A stretch of 64,000 nt of DNA, from contig NZ_JAGYXY010000005.1 in the NCBI RefSeq assembly GCF_018362775.1, positions 105,710-169,709 on the forward strand, in the 5' to 3' direction. The notes beneath the pieces were generated by a model that was not told the DNA's origin, made no database searches, and worked only from the letters and a program-made list of their open reading frames with translations. Shown here piece by piece: positions 16,697 to 25,221 of the stretch. Numbering within the stretch: the stretch's first letter is position 1; each line of letters starts with the position of its first letter. A program made the position numbers and the translations under genes. This DNA is from Alistipes montrealensis. GTDB taxonomy: Bacteria; Bacteroidota; Bacteroidia; Bacteroidales; Rikenellaceae.

Positions 16697-16906
16697 ATGG
16701 CAACGAACGAAAACAGACGGTTATTCCGCTCCCAAGACAGCATTATCGCAGGCGTCTGCGCCGGCCTGGCCGAATTCTTCGGACTCGACACGTCGCTCGT
16801 ACGCATCGCAACCCTGATCCTCATCTTCTTCGGAGGTCTCTCGCTCTGGGTATACATCATCCTCTGGCTGATCGTTCCCAAGGCCCCCAAAAGGTTAAAC
16901 GCATAG
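16697..16906 (+). CDS. Small PspC domain protein
   Basis: 69 residues, little more than a PspC domain: LFRSQDSIIAGVCAGLAEFF and a membrane helix (LILIFFGGLSLWVYIILWLI). It starts 3 bp after the previous stop and 4 bp before the PadR gene. It is closely similar to the C-terminal half of the preceding protein, so a local duplication is likely. Confidence 0.9.
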   Translation: MATNENRRLFRSQDSIIAGVCAGLAEFFGLDTSLVRIATLILIFFGGLSLWVYIILWLIVPKAPKRLNA

Positions 16907-16910
16907 CACC

Positions 16911-17252
16911 ATGGCTGAAGACAACGTAAAAGCGCAGATGCGCAAAGGAATCCTGGAGTACTGCATCCTCGCCATTCTCTCCCGCGAGGACTCCTATGCT
17001 CCGAAGATCATCGCCGAACTCAAGCAGGCGGAGATGATCGTAGTCGAGGGTACGCTCTACCCGATCCTCACCCGGCAGAAAAACGCCGGACTGCTGACCT
17101 ACCGCTGGGAGGAATCCCCGCAGGGTCCGCCCCGCAAATACTACGCACTCACCGACAAAGGCCGCGAGTACCTCACGACGCTCGACGAAGCCTGGGATGA
17201 ACTCGTCGGACAAATCCAACTCATCCGCCACGGAAAAAGCGAAAACAATTAA
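16911..17252 (+). CDS. PadR-family transcriptional regulator
   Basis: 113 residues, a short PadR (winged-helix domain plus one dimerisation helix). Seen directly: RKGILEYCILAILSREDSYA, EMIVVEGTLYPILTRQKNAG, and the wing GPPRKYYALTDKGREYL. PadR proteins repress membrane-stress or efflux genes and release DNA on binding ligands. Its place among the PspC genes suggests control of this same operon. No operator was identified with confidence. Confidence 0.93.
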   Translation: MAEDNVKAQMRKGILEYCILAILSREDSYAPKIIAELKQAEMIVVEGTLYPILTRQKNAGLLTYRWEESPQGPPRKYYALTDKGREYLTTLDEAWDELVGQIQLIRHGKSENN

Positions 17253-17270
17253 CCCATAAAAGACACAACC

Positions 17271-18068
17271 ATGAAAAAGATTCTTCTGATAGCCGTCCTG
17301 ATCGGAGCTATGTTCTCCATAACCGCCTACGTCGCCTGCGTAGCAATGCCGATGCTGGGTAAAAGCATCAAAGGCAGCGGCAATATCGTCACGAAAACCC
17401 TTCCTGCACCCGATTTCAACGCCGTCGACGCATCGCGCGCCGTGAAGGTCGTCATCTCGGCCGAGGCATCGGACATCCGCATCGAGGCCGACGACAACCT
17501 GATCGACCTGGTGGTCGCCGAAACCAGGGGCAAGACCCTCGAAGTGACCCTCGACAAAAAGGTGAACAACATCCAGAACGGCAGCGTCACGGTAACCGTA
17601 CCGGCCAACGGCGGAAACATCCGCTCACTCAAAGCATCGAGCGCTTCGAAGATCACGAGCAATGCGACGCTCCGGGCCGACAAGTTCTCGATCGACGCTT
17701 CGAGCGCCGCCAAAATCAAGGCCTCGGTGGAGGCTACGTCGTGCTCCATCGGCTCCTCGAGTGCTTCGAAAGTCAGCGCGGAGGTAAAGGCCGTCACCTG
17801 CACGGTCGACGCTTCGAGCGCCTCGAAGATCACACTCACCGGCTCGGCCGAGAATTTCAAGGCCGACCTTAGCTCGGCATCGAAACTCGACGCTTCGAAA
17901 TTCACCGCCGTCAACGCCTCGATAGACACGTCGAGCGCCGCGAGCGTCACGATCGACTGCAGCGGCAAACTCACGGCCAGCGCATCGAGCGGGTCGTCGA
18001 TCCGCTACACGGGCGACTGCCAGACCTCGCTGAGCAAATCGAGCGGCGGCAGCGTCCGTAAAAACTAA
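17271..18068 (+). CDS. Head-GIN/DUF2807 exported beta-helix protein
   Basis: 265 residues with an N-terminal signal segment (KKILLIAVLIGAMFSITAYV). The head-GIN pattern follows (GSGNIVTKTLPAPDFNAVDA). Residues 115-245 form a right-handed repeat of about 20 residues built around SSAS or SSAA (ASSASKITSN, ASSAAKIKAS, SSSASKVSAE, ASSASKITLT, LSSASKLDAS, TSSAASVTID), each with short strands as in beta-helix adhesin-like proteins. The DNA repeats likewise. The function is unproven; the family is usually called a putative auto-transporter adhesin head. It is the fourth gene of the PspC/PadR operon. Confidence 0.88.
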   Translation: MKKILLIAVLIGAMFSITAYVACVAMPMLGKSIKGSGNIVTKTLPAPDFNAVDASRAVKVVISAEASDIRIEADDNLIDLVVAETRGKTLEVTLDKKVNNIQNGSVTVTVPANGGNIRSLKASSASKITSNATLRADKFSIDASSAAKIKASVEATSCSIGSSSASKVSAEVKAVTCTVDASSASKITLTGSAENFKADLSSASKLDASKFTAVNASIDTSSAASVTIDCSGKLTASASSGSSIRYTGDCQTSLSKSSGGSVRKN

Positions 18069-18089
18069 CACCCGAAACACCCGACAACC

Positions 18090-19412
18090 ATGAAAGAGGT
18101 TAAAAAATGCAGCATCTCGGGCGTGGCGTTCACGATGGATACCGACGCCTACGAAGCCCTCGAAGCCTATCTCGACAGCCTGAAAAAGACCTATAAAGAT
18201 ACGGCCGACGGCGCGGAAATCGTCGCCGACATCGAGGCACGCATCGCCGAACTGATTCTTTCGGCGCAGGACAACACCCGCATCGTGGAGCAGCCCCTGA
18301 TCCTGAATATCATTCAGCAGATGGGCTCCGCCGAGGACATATCCGAGCAGAGCACCGACCGCGACCTGCAATGCGACACGCCGCGCATCCCGCGCCGCCT
18401 GTACCGCGACACGGAAAACGCCAAGCTGGGCGGCGTCTGCGCCGGCATCGGCAAATATTTCGACATCGACCCCGTATGGGTGCGGCTCGGGCTGTTCCTG
18501 CCCCTGCTGTTCACCTGCTTCGGATGGATTCCCTTCCTGCACTGGTTCAGTCCGATGTTCGGCAACCTGTTCGGCATCTTCCTGATCTGCTACTTCATCA
18601 TGTGGTTCGCCGTTCCGGCGGCCCGATCGGCGCGGCAGAAGCTCGAAATGAACGGCGAGAAGATCACCGCACAGTCCATCGGCGAGGTAACCACCGCTAC
18701 GGCTACGGCCTGTGCCGAGCCCGACTCTAAAGCCAAACCAATCGTCGCCGAGGTCGTCTCGGTCTTCGGCAAAGTGGTGCTGATCCTGCTGAAAATCATC
18801 GCCGGGTTCATCGTCTTCGGGCTCATCATGGCGGCCTGCGCCCTGATCATCGGCATGTTTGCCCTGATCGTCGGCGGAGAGGGATTCTTCACCCCCGCCG
18901 TCTTCGGCAACACGATGTCGATCTGGACCGCGAGCCTGGGCATACTGGCCGGACTCATTCCCGTCATTCTGCTGATTTACGTGTTGATGTGCCTGATCGC
19001 CTCGCGCAAACCCGGCGGTAAAACCGTGCTGGCGATCTTCCTGCTGTGGCTGGCCTCGATCATCGCCGTCTCGTGCGTCGCTATCCGTGAAAACGTGGGT
19101 GATAAATTCCGCAAAAAACGCAATGCCATCGAACAGATATTCAAAAGCGAAATCATCATCGACGGCGACACCACGACCCTCGAACGCCTGCTGGAGGATT
19201 ACGACGACGAAAGCGTGATCGAGGAAGGGCGCAAGATGCTGCATATCTCCGTACCTTCGAAGTCGATCGACATCACCATCGACAAGAAGCAGGGCGAACT
19301 GCGGGTCAACTCCGACGGCAAACAGGTGTCGGTCCAGGCCCGGAACGATGCGAACGAGGCATCGGTTACGGTGAAAGCCCAAACCGGCGAGCAAACCGAG
19401 AACGACGAATAA
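18090..19412 (+). CDS. PspC domain membrane protein with C-terminal beta domain
   Basis: 440 residues. The N-terminal module (about 1-90; CSISGVAFTMDTDAYEALEA) is shared with the first gene of the operon. A PspC domain follows (LYRDTENAKLGGVCAGIGKY, about 105-165), then several membrane helices (VVLILLKIIAGFIVFGLIMA, LGILAGLIPVILLIYVLMCL, VLAIFLLWLASIIAVSCVAI). The extracytoplasmic C-terminal region (about 330-440) contains beta strands (SIDITIDKKQGELRV). It closes the operon and a terminator follows. It is probably a membrane-stress sensor or scaffold; the output partner is unknown. Confidence 0.88.
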   Translation: MKEVKKCSISGVAFTMDTDAYEALEAYLDSLKKTYKDTADGAEIVADIEARIAELILSAQDNTRIVEQPLILNIIQQMGSAEDISEQSTDRDLQCDTPRIPRRLYRDTENAKLGGVCAGIGKYFDIDPVWVRLGLFLPLLFTCFGWIPFLHWFSPMFGNLFGIFLICYFIMWFAVPAARSARQKLEMNGEKITAQSIGEVTTATATACAEPDSKAKPIVAEVVSVFGKVVLILLKIIAGFIVFGLIMAACALIIGMFALIVGGEGFFTPAVFGNTMSIWTASLGILAGLIPVILLIYVLMCLIASRKPGGKTVLAIFLLWLASIIAVSCVAIRENVGDKFRKKRNAIEQIFKSEIIIDGDTTTLERLLEDYDDESVIEEGRKMLHISVPSKSIDITIDKKQGELRVNSDGKQVSVQARNDANEASVTVKAQTGEQTENDE

Positions 19413-19453
19413 CCCATGAGCGTAAGTTGAAATAAAAAGTTTTTTCACCGAAG

Positions 19454-19489
19454 TACGGGCGGCATCCTTTTTGGGCCGCCCGTATTTTT
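19454..19489 (+). terminator. Terminator of the PspC operon
   Basis: Stem TACGGGCGGC/GCCGCCCGTA with T run. The end of the T run overlaps the -33 element of the next promoter. Confidence 0.85.
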
Positions 19490-19517
19490 GAAATTTTTAA
19501 AATTATTACTACCTTTG
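19488..19517 (+). promoter_or_regulatory. Promoter of pfkA
   Basis: TTG 19488-19490, 19 bp, TACCTTTG 19510-19517. Transcription should begin near 19524, which supports ATG 19546 rather than the in-frame TTG at 19525. Confidence 0.75.
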
Positions 19518-19545
19518 AACGGTTTTGTTTTTAACAAATGAGAGT

Positions 19546-20526
19546 ATGGCCGGAATCAAAAGCATAGGCATTCTGACATCGGGCGGCGACGCACCGGGCA
19601 TGAATGCCGCAATCCGCGCGGTAACGCGCAGCGCAATCTACAACGGATTTACCGTAAAAGGCATCATGCGCGGTTTCAAAGGTTTGGTATTCAACGAGAT
19701 CGTTGAATTCAAATCGCAGAGCGTAAGCAACATCATCCAGTTGGGCGGCACGATCCTGAAGACTGCCCGCAGCGAGGAGTTCAAGACCGTCGAAGGCCGC
19801 AAGGCGGCTTACGACAACATGGTCGCCGCAGGTATCGACGCCCTGGTGGTGATCGGCGGCGACGGCTCGCTGACCGGCGCGGGACTTTTCGCCGAAGAAT
19901 ACAATGTCCCGATCGTGGGACTTCCCGGAACGATCGACAACGACCTCGGCGGCACGGACTCGACGATCGGCTACGACACGGCGCTGAACACCATCGTGGA
20001 GGCCGTCGACAAACTGCGCGATACGGCGTCGAGCCACGAACGCCTTTTCTTCGTCGAGGTGATGGGTCACACGGCCGGCTACCTGGCGCTAAACAGCGCC
20101 ATCGCCACAGGGTCCGAGGCAGCGATCATCCCGGAGATGGACACTGAAGTCGACCAACTGGCCGAACTGATCAACCACGGCTTCCGCAAGAGCAAAAACT
20201 CGGCGATCGTGATCGTCGCGGAGAATCCCAAGACGGGCGGCGCCACGGCACTGGCCGAGCGTGTGAAAAAGGAGTTCCCGCAGTATGACGCACGCGTGAC
20301 GATCCTGGGCCACATTCAGCGCGGCGGTTCGCCGACGGCTGTGGACCGCATCCTTGCTTCGCGCATGGGCGAAGCGGCGATCGAAGCTATACTCGACGGA
20401 CAGCGCAACGTGATGATCGGCACGATGAACGGCAAGATCGTCTATGTTCCGTTCGCCAAGGCCGTGAAACACGACAAGGGCATCGACCGCGGCGCCCTGG
20501 AGTTGGTGAAAATCCTCTCGATATAG
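19546..20526 (+). CDS. pfkA: ATP-dependent 6-phosphofructokinase
   Basis: 326 residues, bacterial PfkA size. It phosphorylates fructose-6-phosphate to fructose-1,6-bisphosphate, the committing step of glycolysis. The nucleotide loop [17 protein letters not shown] is at the N-terminus. The MRGFKGL contact, [29 protein letters not shown] (catalytic Asp) and [12 protein letters not shown] are all intact, with the C-terminal substrate-binding [15 protein letters not shown]. The GGDGS sequence (Gly after Asp rather than a Lys-type residue) fits ATP rather than pyrophosphate as donor. It is followed after 25 bp by a PfkB-type kinase gene. Confidence 0.97.
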   Translation: MAGIKSIGILTSGGDAPGMNAAIRAVTRSAIYNGFTVKGIMRGFKGLVFNEIVEFKSQSVSNIIQLGGTILKTARSEEFKTVEGRKAAYDNMVAAGIDALVVIGGDGSLTGAGLFAEEYNVPIVGLPGTIDNDLGGTDSTIGYDTALNTIVEAVDKLRDTASSHERLFFVEVMGHTAGYLALNSAIATGSEAAIIPEMDTEVDQLAELINHGFRKSKNSAIVIVAENPKTGGATALAERVKKEFPQYDARVTILGHIQRGGSPTAVDRILASRMGEAAIEAILDGQRNVMIGTMNGKIVYVPFAKAVKHDKGIDRGALELVKILSI

Positions 20527-20551
20527 ACATCTAAAACCCGAACATAAGCGA

Positions 20552-21553
20552 ATGAAACGCGTAATTGGCATCGGCAATGCCCTGACCGACATGCTGGTCA
20601 ACCTGAAAACCGACTCCGTACTGGGAAGGTTCAAATTAGCCAAAGGCTCGATGAGCCTCGTGGACACCCGGCTCCAGACCGAAATTTCGAAATCGGTAGC
20701 CGGACTCCCCTACTCCCTGTCGCTCGGAGGATCAGCCGGCAACACCATCCGCGCCATGGCGCAGTTGGGCAGCAGCGTCGGTTTCATCGGCAAGGTCGGT
20801 CCCGACACTACGGGTGATTTCTTCGTACAGGCGCTGGACAACCTCGGCATCGAGCCGATTATCTTCCGGGGCAAAGAGCGTTCGGGCAAATGCGTATCGC
20901 TGATCTCCGCAGACGGCGAACGCACGATGGTCACCTACCTCGGTGCTGCCCTGGAGCTTTCGGCCGAAGAGATCGAACCGTCGATCTTCGAGGGTTACGA
21001 CTGTCTTTACGTCGAAGGTTACCTGGTACAGAACCACGACCTGATCCTCAAGGCCGCCTGTACGGCCAAAAAATGCGGCCTGAAGGTCGCTATCGACCTG
21101 GCAAGTTTCAACATCGTGGCCGAGAACCTCGAATTCCTGCGCGAACTGGTGCGCGAATACGTCGACATCGTCTTCGCCAACGAGGACGAGGCCAAGACCT
21201 TCACCTGCGAAGCCGAACCGCTGAACGCCCTGCAGGCCATCTCGAAACTGTGCGACCTCGCTATCGTCAAGATCGGCACGAAGGGCGCGCTGATCAAGCA
21301 GGGCGAAGAGGTCGTGCATGTGGGCATCATGGCTGCCGCCAAACGCGTCGACACCACGGGCGCCGGGGATTTCTATGCCGCCGGGTTCCTGGCAGGGCTC
21401 TGCGACGGGCTTTCGCTGCGCCAATGCGGTACGATCGGGGCCATCACCGCCGGCAAGGTGATCGAAGTCGTAGGCACGACCTTCGGCGAGGAGGCCTGGG
21501 CCGACATCCACCAGTTGGTAAACAAAGTCAAAAACGAGAAATATCTATTCTGA
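20552..21553 (+). CDS. PfkB-family carbohydrate/adenosine kinase
   Basis: 333 residues with the ribokinase fold: N-terminal GIGNALTDMLVNL, sugar-binding SLGGSAGNTIRAMAQLG, the first PfkB signature (GFIGKVGPDTTGDFF), and the catalytic DTTGAGDFYAAGFLAG. Bacteroidetes proteins of this subgroup are usually annotated as adenosine kinase or generic PfkB kinase; the substrate is not settled by sequence. It lies 25 bp downstream of pfkA and ends at a rho-independent terminator, so the two kinases are probably one operon. Confidence 0.9.
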   Translation: MKRVIGIGNALTDMLVNLKTDSVLGRFKLAKGSMSLVDTRLQTEISKSVAGLPYSLSLGGSAGNTIRAMAQLGSSVGFIGKVGPDTTGDFFVQALDNLGIEPIIFRGKERSGKCVSLISADGERTMVTYLGAALELSAEEIEPSIFEGYDCLYVEGYLVQNHDLILKAACTAKKCGLKVAIDLASFNIVAENLEFLRELVREYVDIVFANEDEAKTFTCEAEPLNALQAISKLCDLAIVKIGTKGALIKQGEEVVHVGIMAAAKRVDTTGAGDFYAAGFLAGLCDGLSLRQCGTIGAITAGKVIEVVGTTFGEEAWADIHQLVNKVKNEKYLF

Positions 21554-21566
21554 CAGGATACCATCC

Positions 21567-21600
21567 AAAAGCCGCAGCCTCGGAAGAAGTTGCGGCTTTT
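21567..21600 (+). terminator. Terminator after the PfkB-kinase gene
   Basis: 10 bp stem AAAAGCCGCA/TGCGGCTTTT. It lies 12 bp from the convergent membrane-protein gene and may serve both directions. Confidence 0.8.
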
Positions 21601-21611
21601 ATTTATTCATC

Positions 21612-22109
21612 CTAATACAGGAATCCGGGAATTATCTTTATATAGAGTAGGTTGATCAGAAATACGAGCAGGATCAACCCCGGAAACAGAATCGGATACA
21701 CCTGCACGGGAATCGTTTTTTTACAGACAAATACGATCAACGTAACCAAGGACACCAACAACAGGGATAGCCAAAGATATGCATTCAGTGCATACATGAC
21801 ACCGAACAGAAGTTCCGTCAAAGCCGACAAAAGGAATCCCAAAGCAAAAAACAGCAACAACGACCAGCCCAAAACAGCCCTCTTCGCCGAAGCTAGCACT
21901 AAAACGGCTCCGACGATCCCCGACAGCATCCAGACAGCATCCCGGGAAGCATATTCCAATGGCTTATAAGCAACCAGATGGATAAAACGCGCACTGTCGT
22001 AAGCCCTGTCGAGCGGACTATAAATAAAGAAAACGCACCCTAATACGACGATTACGACTAAAAACAGATCGGTCGGTTCTATTTTCCGGCCCGTTGTCAA
22101 TCCGTTCAT
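21612..22109 (-). CDS. Hypothetical polytopic membrane protein
   Basis: 165 residues from ATG at 22109, whose start overlaps the glycosyltransferase stop (ATGA). Five hydrophobic segments are visible: LFLVVIVVLGCVFFIYSPL, AVWMLSGIVGAVLVLASA, LGWSLLLFFALGFLLSALTE, ALNAYLWLSLLLVSLVTLIV and VYPILFPGLILLVFLINLLY. I see no known family signature. Coupling to the glycosyltransferase suggests a role in the same glycan or lipid step, for example as a membrane partner; this is inference. Confidence 0.7.
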   Translation of the reverse strand: MNGLTTGRKIEPTDLFLVVIVVLGCVFFIYSPLDRAYDSARFIHLVAYKPLEYASRDAVWMLSGIVGAVLVLASAKRAVLGWSLLLFFALGFLLSALTELLFGVMYALNAYLWLSLLLVSLVTLIVFVCKKTIPVQVYPILFPGLILLVFLINLLYIKIIPGFLY

Positions 22110-23017
22110 AATGCTTCCGTTTTTTGTATTCTCGCAAACAGCCCCCGGCTGATCCCCCAGCGCATACGCAGCAGCCACACCGATTTACGGGGCGCCATCG
22201 TACAGCAGAGCACGAGCGTAGCCGCCCATTTGGCGATTTCCAGCACGAAAGTCTTCGGCAACCGGCCGTGAATTTCGGCCCGAAGCCGCTGGCTCACACC
22301 GACATTGTAGCTCAGCCGCCGGAAATAGGCCTCGTTGAGCTTCGCGGGCGGGATGATGTGCCACATCACCGCTCCCGGCACATACCAGATCGTCTCGCCG
22401 CCAAGCAGGAGCCGTTCGAAAAAATCGTTCTCCTCGCCGCCGATCAACTCGCCGTTCACGCGCCCCAGCGCAGGGTCGAAACCGTCGTAACCGGCCAGTC
22501 CCGCACGCCGGAAAGCCATATTTCCGCCTCCCGGAACCCGTCCCGCAGGGAACGGACGCACCTCGGGACCGAAATCCATCGGATTGGCAATCGGCATCTC
22601 GACGTATTTCGACATCCACACAGGACGCCCCGTCGGGTATTCGGCGATGATCCGCCCCCCGGCCACGACGGCCTCGGGATGCGCCTCGAAGAATTCGAGG
22701 TAAGCCCGGAGAAAACCCGCGTTGATCCGTTCATCGTCGTCGATAAAAGCCACCAGCGGCGCCTGCGCCTCCCTTAGTCCGCGGTTGCGGGCATACGACA
22801 CGCCGGGCCCCTTCTCCGCGACAAGCCGCAGGCTGCATGCCGGGTGCGCAGCGGCGAAGGCCGCGAAACGCGCTTCGGTATCGTCCGTGGAGTTGTTGCT
22901 CACCACGACGCACTCCCACTCCTTACGCGGCAAATCCTGCCGCACGACGGATTCGAGCGCGGCAACGAGTTGTGCGGCACGGTTATGGGTGGGAATGACG
23001 AGCGAGATCCGAATCAT
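22106..23017 (-). CDS. Family 2 glycosyltransferase
   Basis: 303 residues from ATG at 23017 (MIRISLVIPTHNRAAQLVAA); a longer frame upstream is non-coding. GT-A fold features are a nucleotide-binding SLVIPTHNRA, VVVSNNSTDDTEARF, the metal-binding DXD-like VAFIDDDERINAGFL near residue 95, and an acceptor-side GGEENDFFERLLLGGE. A C-terminal hydrophobic stretch (FVLEIAKWAATLVLCC) may associate with the membrane. It adds a sugar to a surface glycan or lipid; donor and acceptor cannot be told. It is the first gene of a two-gene unit. Confidence 0.9.
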   Translation of the reverse strand: MIRISLVIPTHNRAAQLVAALESVVRQDLPRKEWECVVVSNNSTDDTEARFAAFAAAHPACSLRLVAEKGPGVSYARNRGLREAQAPLVAFIDDDERINAGFLRAYLEFFEAHPEAVVAGGRIIAEYPTGRPVWMSKYVEMPIANPMDFGPEVRPFPAGRVPGGGNMAFRRAGLAGYDGFDPALGRVNGELIGGEENDFFERLLLGGETIWYVPGAVMWHIIPPAKLNEAYFRRLSYNVGVSQRLRAEIHGRLPKTFVLEIAKWAATLVLCCTMAPRKSVWLLRMRWGISRGLFARIQKTEAL

Positions 23018-23052
23018 CGTGCGAATGTAACAATTTATCCGTAAAAAACCCG

Positions 23053-23060
23053 TATATTTG
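23053..23060 (+). promoter_or_regulatory. -7 box of dsbD
   Basis: TATATTTG 26 bp before the dsbD ATG; the upstream element is weak (TTT near 23033). Confidence 0.6.
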
Positions 23061-23085
23061 TTGGAAATATAAAAGCGATACGACA

Positions 23086-25152
23086 ATGTATAAACTGATT
23101 CGTACCCTCATGCTGACCCTTGCCGCGATGGTCGTCACTACCGCCTCGGCACAGAGCGTCAGCTGGAAAAATTCGGTGGAACATCTCGGCGGCGACAGCT
23201 ACCGGATCTTGCTCGAAGCCGCTATTCCCGCCCCTTACCACATGTACGATATGGGCCCCTACGACGGCGGTCCCAACGCCACGGAGTTCTCCTTTACCCC
23301 GGGCGAAGGCGCTGTCCTCGAAGGAGGCGTCGAACAACTGACCCGGCCCGAGCGCCATTACGACAAGACGTTCGAAATGGAGATCGGGACCTTCGCAAAA
23401 AAAGCCCGCTTCGCCCAGAAGGTAAAACTCACGGCACAAGCCGCGAACGTCGGAGTCAGAATCGACTGGATGATCTGCGACGACACGAGCTGCCTGCCGC
23501 CCGACGACACGGAGCTGACGATCACGATACCCGCCGGCGCAACGGTCGCAAGTCAGCCCTCGGCAACTCCGGAGGACACAATAGCTCAGGCTGGGAGCAC
23601 GAGCACTCCTGCCGGAAAAACAGTGTCCCCGGCCGCTGAAATCGTTCCCGCACAGAAAGACGCCGCAGGCGGAGGTTCGCTGTGGGGACTGATCATCGAG
23701 GCCATTCTCTGGGGCTTTGCTGCGCTGCTTACCCCCTGCGTCTTCCCGATGGTCCCGATGACCGTATCGTTCTTCATGAAAGGCTCCGGAAGCCCCGCAC
23801 TGGGCCGCGTCCGCGCCGGCATGTACGGATTCTTCATCGTAGCCCTCTACACGCTGCCGATCGCCGCGATCATCCTGATTACGCGCGTCGTTGGCGGCGA
23901 CACCGTGACGGCGGATATTTTCAACTGGCTGGCGACACACTGGCTCCCGAACATCCTCTTCTTTTTGGTGTTCATGGTCTTCGCGGCGTCGTTCTTCGGG
24001 GCGTTCGAGATCACGATGCCTTCGTGGATGGTCAATAAAACCGACTCGAAAGCCGACTCGAAGGGCCTTGCAGGCATCTTCTTCATGGCCCTGACGCTCG
24101 TGCTGGTGTCGTTCTCGTGCACCGGCCCCATCGTCGGCTCGGTGCTGATCAAATCGACCGCCGGGGAGTTCTGGACCCCGATCATCACGATGCTGGCCTT
24201 CTCCATCGCCTTCGCGCTGCCGTTCACGATCTTCGCCATTTTCCCCTCGATGCTCAAGAAGCTGCCCAAGAGCGGCGGATGGCTCAACTCGGTGAAGGTT
24301 GTGCTGGGTTTCATCGAAGTTGCGCTGGGCATGAAATTCCTTTCGGTCGCCGACCAGACCTACCACTGGGGACTGCTCGACCGCGAAATTTACCTCGCCG
24401 TATGGATCGTGACCTTCTCCCTGCTGGGTCTCTATCTACTCGGCAAAATCAAATTCGCCCATGACAGCGAAATGCCCTACCTCGGCGTAGGCCGCCTGGC
24501 ACTGGCAATTATCACCTTCTCGTTCGTCGTCTACCTCGTCCCAGGCATGTGGGGCGCCCCGCTCAAGGGTCTTTCGGGCTACCTGCCGCCCCTGCACACG
24601 CAGGACTTCGTACTCGGACAGGAGGGTCCGGCCTCAACAACTCCGGGCGGCGATGCGCGCATGCTGCTGACCGTCGACGGCAAGAAACCCAAATACAGCG
24701 ACTTCCTTCACCTGCCGCACAACCTCGAAGGATTTTTCGACCTGAAAGAAGCCGAGGCGTACGCCGCGAAGGTCGGCAAACCCCTCTTCATCGACTTCAC
24801 GGGCCACGGATGCGTCAACTGCCGCGAAATGGAGGCCCGCGTATGGTCCGACCCGCAGGTGTTGGACATCCTGCGGAACGACTACGTGATCGTGGCGCTC
24901 TACTCCGATGACAAGAAGGTGCTGCCCGAAAGCGACTGGGTAACCACCGACTCGGGGAAAGTGCTGAAAAGCCTCGGCAAGATCAACTCCTACTTCGCCC
25001 TGAAGACTTTCGGGGTCAACGCCCAGCCCTACTACGTATTGCAGGGCCGCAACGGGAGAGAGCTCGTGCCGCCCCGCGGCTACGACCTCAACGTACAGGG
25101 ATTCATCGATTTCCTCCGCAGCGGCGTCGAAGCGTACAACAAACAGCAATAG
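23086..25152 (+). CDS. dsbD: Thiol:disulfide interchange protein DsbD-like
   Basis: 688 residues. After a signal peptide (LMLTLAAMVVTTASAQ), an N-terminal periplasmic DsbD-alpha-like domain covers about 22-150. It ends in DDTSCLPPDDTELTITI with one Cys pair (MICDDTSC). A membrane domain of eight helices (about 200-490) holds the two redox cysteines, one in ALLTPCVFPMVPM and the other in VSFSCTGPIVGSV. A C-terminal thioredoxin domain carries CVNC in FTGHGCVNCREME. It moves reducing power from cytoplasmic thioredoxin to periplasmic proteins. It stands alone, with its own promoter and a strong terminator. Confidence 0.95.
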   Translation: MYKLIRTLMLTLAAMVVTTASAQSVSWKNSVEHLGGDSYRILLEAAIPAPYHMYDMGPYDGGPNATEFSFTPGEGAVLEGGVEQLTRPERHYDKTFEMEIGTFAKKARFAQKVKLTAQAANVGVRIDWMICDDTSCLPPDDTELTITIPAGATVASQPSATPEDTIAQAGSTSTPAGKTVSPAAEIVPAQKDAAGGGSLWGLIIEAILWGFAALLTPCVFPMVPMTVSFFMKGSGSPALGRVRAGMYGFFIVALYTLPIAAIILITRVVGGDTVTADIFNWLATHWLPNILFFLVFMVFAASFFGAFEITMPSWMVNKTDSKADSKGLAGIFFMALTLVLVSFSCTGPIVGSVLIKSTAGEFWTPIITMLAFSIAFALPFTIFAIFPSMLKKLPKSGGWLNSVKVVLGFIEVALGMKFLSVADQTYHWGLLDREIYLAVWIVTFSLLGLYLLGKIKFAHDSEMPYLGVGRLALAIITFSFVVYLVPGMWGAPLKGLSGYLPPLHTQDFVLGQEGPASTTPGGDARMLLTVDGKKPKYSDFLHLPHNLEGFFDLKEAEAYAAKVGKPLFIDFTGHGCVNCREMEARVWSDPQVLDILRNDYVIVALYSDDKKVLPESDWVTTDSGKVLKSLGKINSYFALKTFGVNAQPYYVLQGRNGRELVPPRGYDLNVQGFIDFLRSGVEAYNKQQ

Positions 25153-25165
25153 GAAGCCTCTTTCC

Positions 25166-25207
25166 ACGAAAAAGCCTGCGACCGCAATGGATCGCAGGCT
25201 TTTTCGT
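25166..25207 (+). terminator. Terminator between dsbD and cysK
   Basis: A 16 bp perfect stem (ACGAAAAAGCCTGCGA and complement) with A/T tracts at both ends, fitting bidirectional use between convergent genes. Confidence 0.85.
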
Positions 25208-25221
25208 CAATTCCGGCAGAA

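Noticed and set aside
17625..19448. 607-codon open frame antisense to the DUF2807 and PspC genes
   Set aside because: It spans two real genes, and its Asp/Gly/Arg-rich translation is typical of antisense reading.
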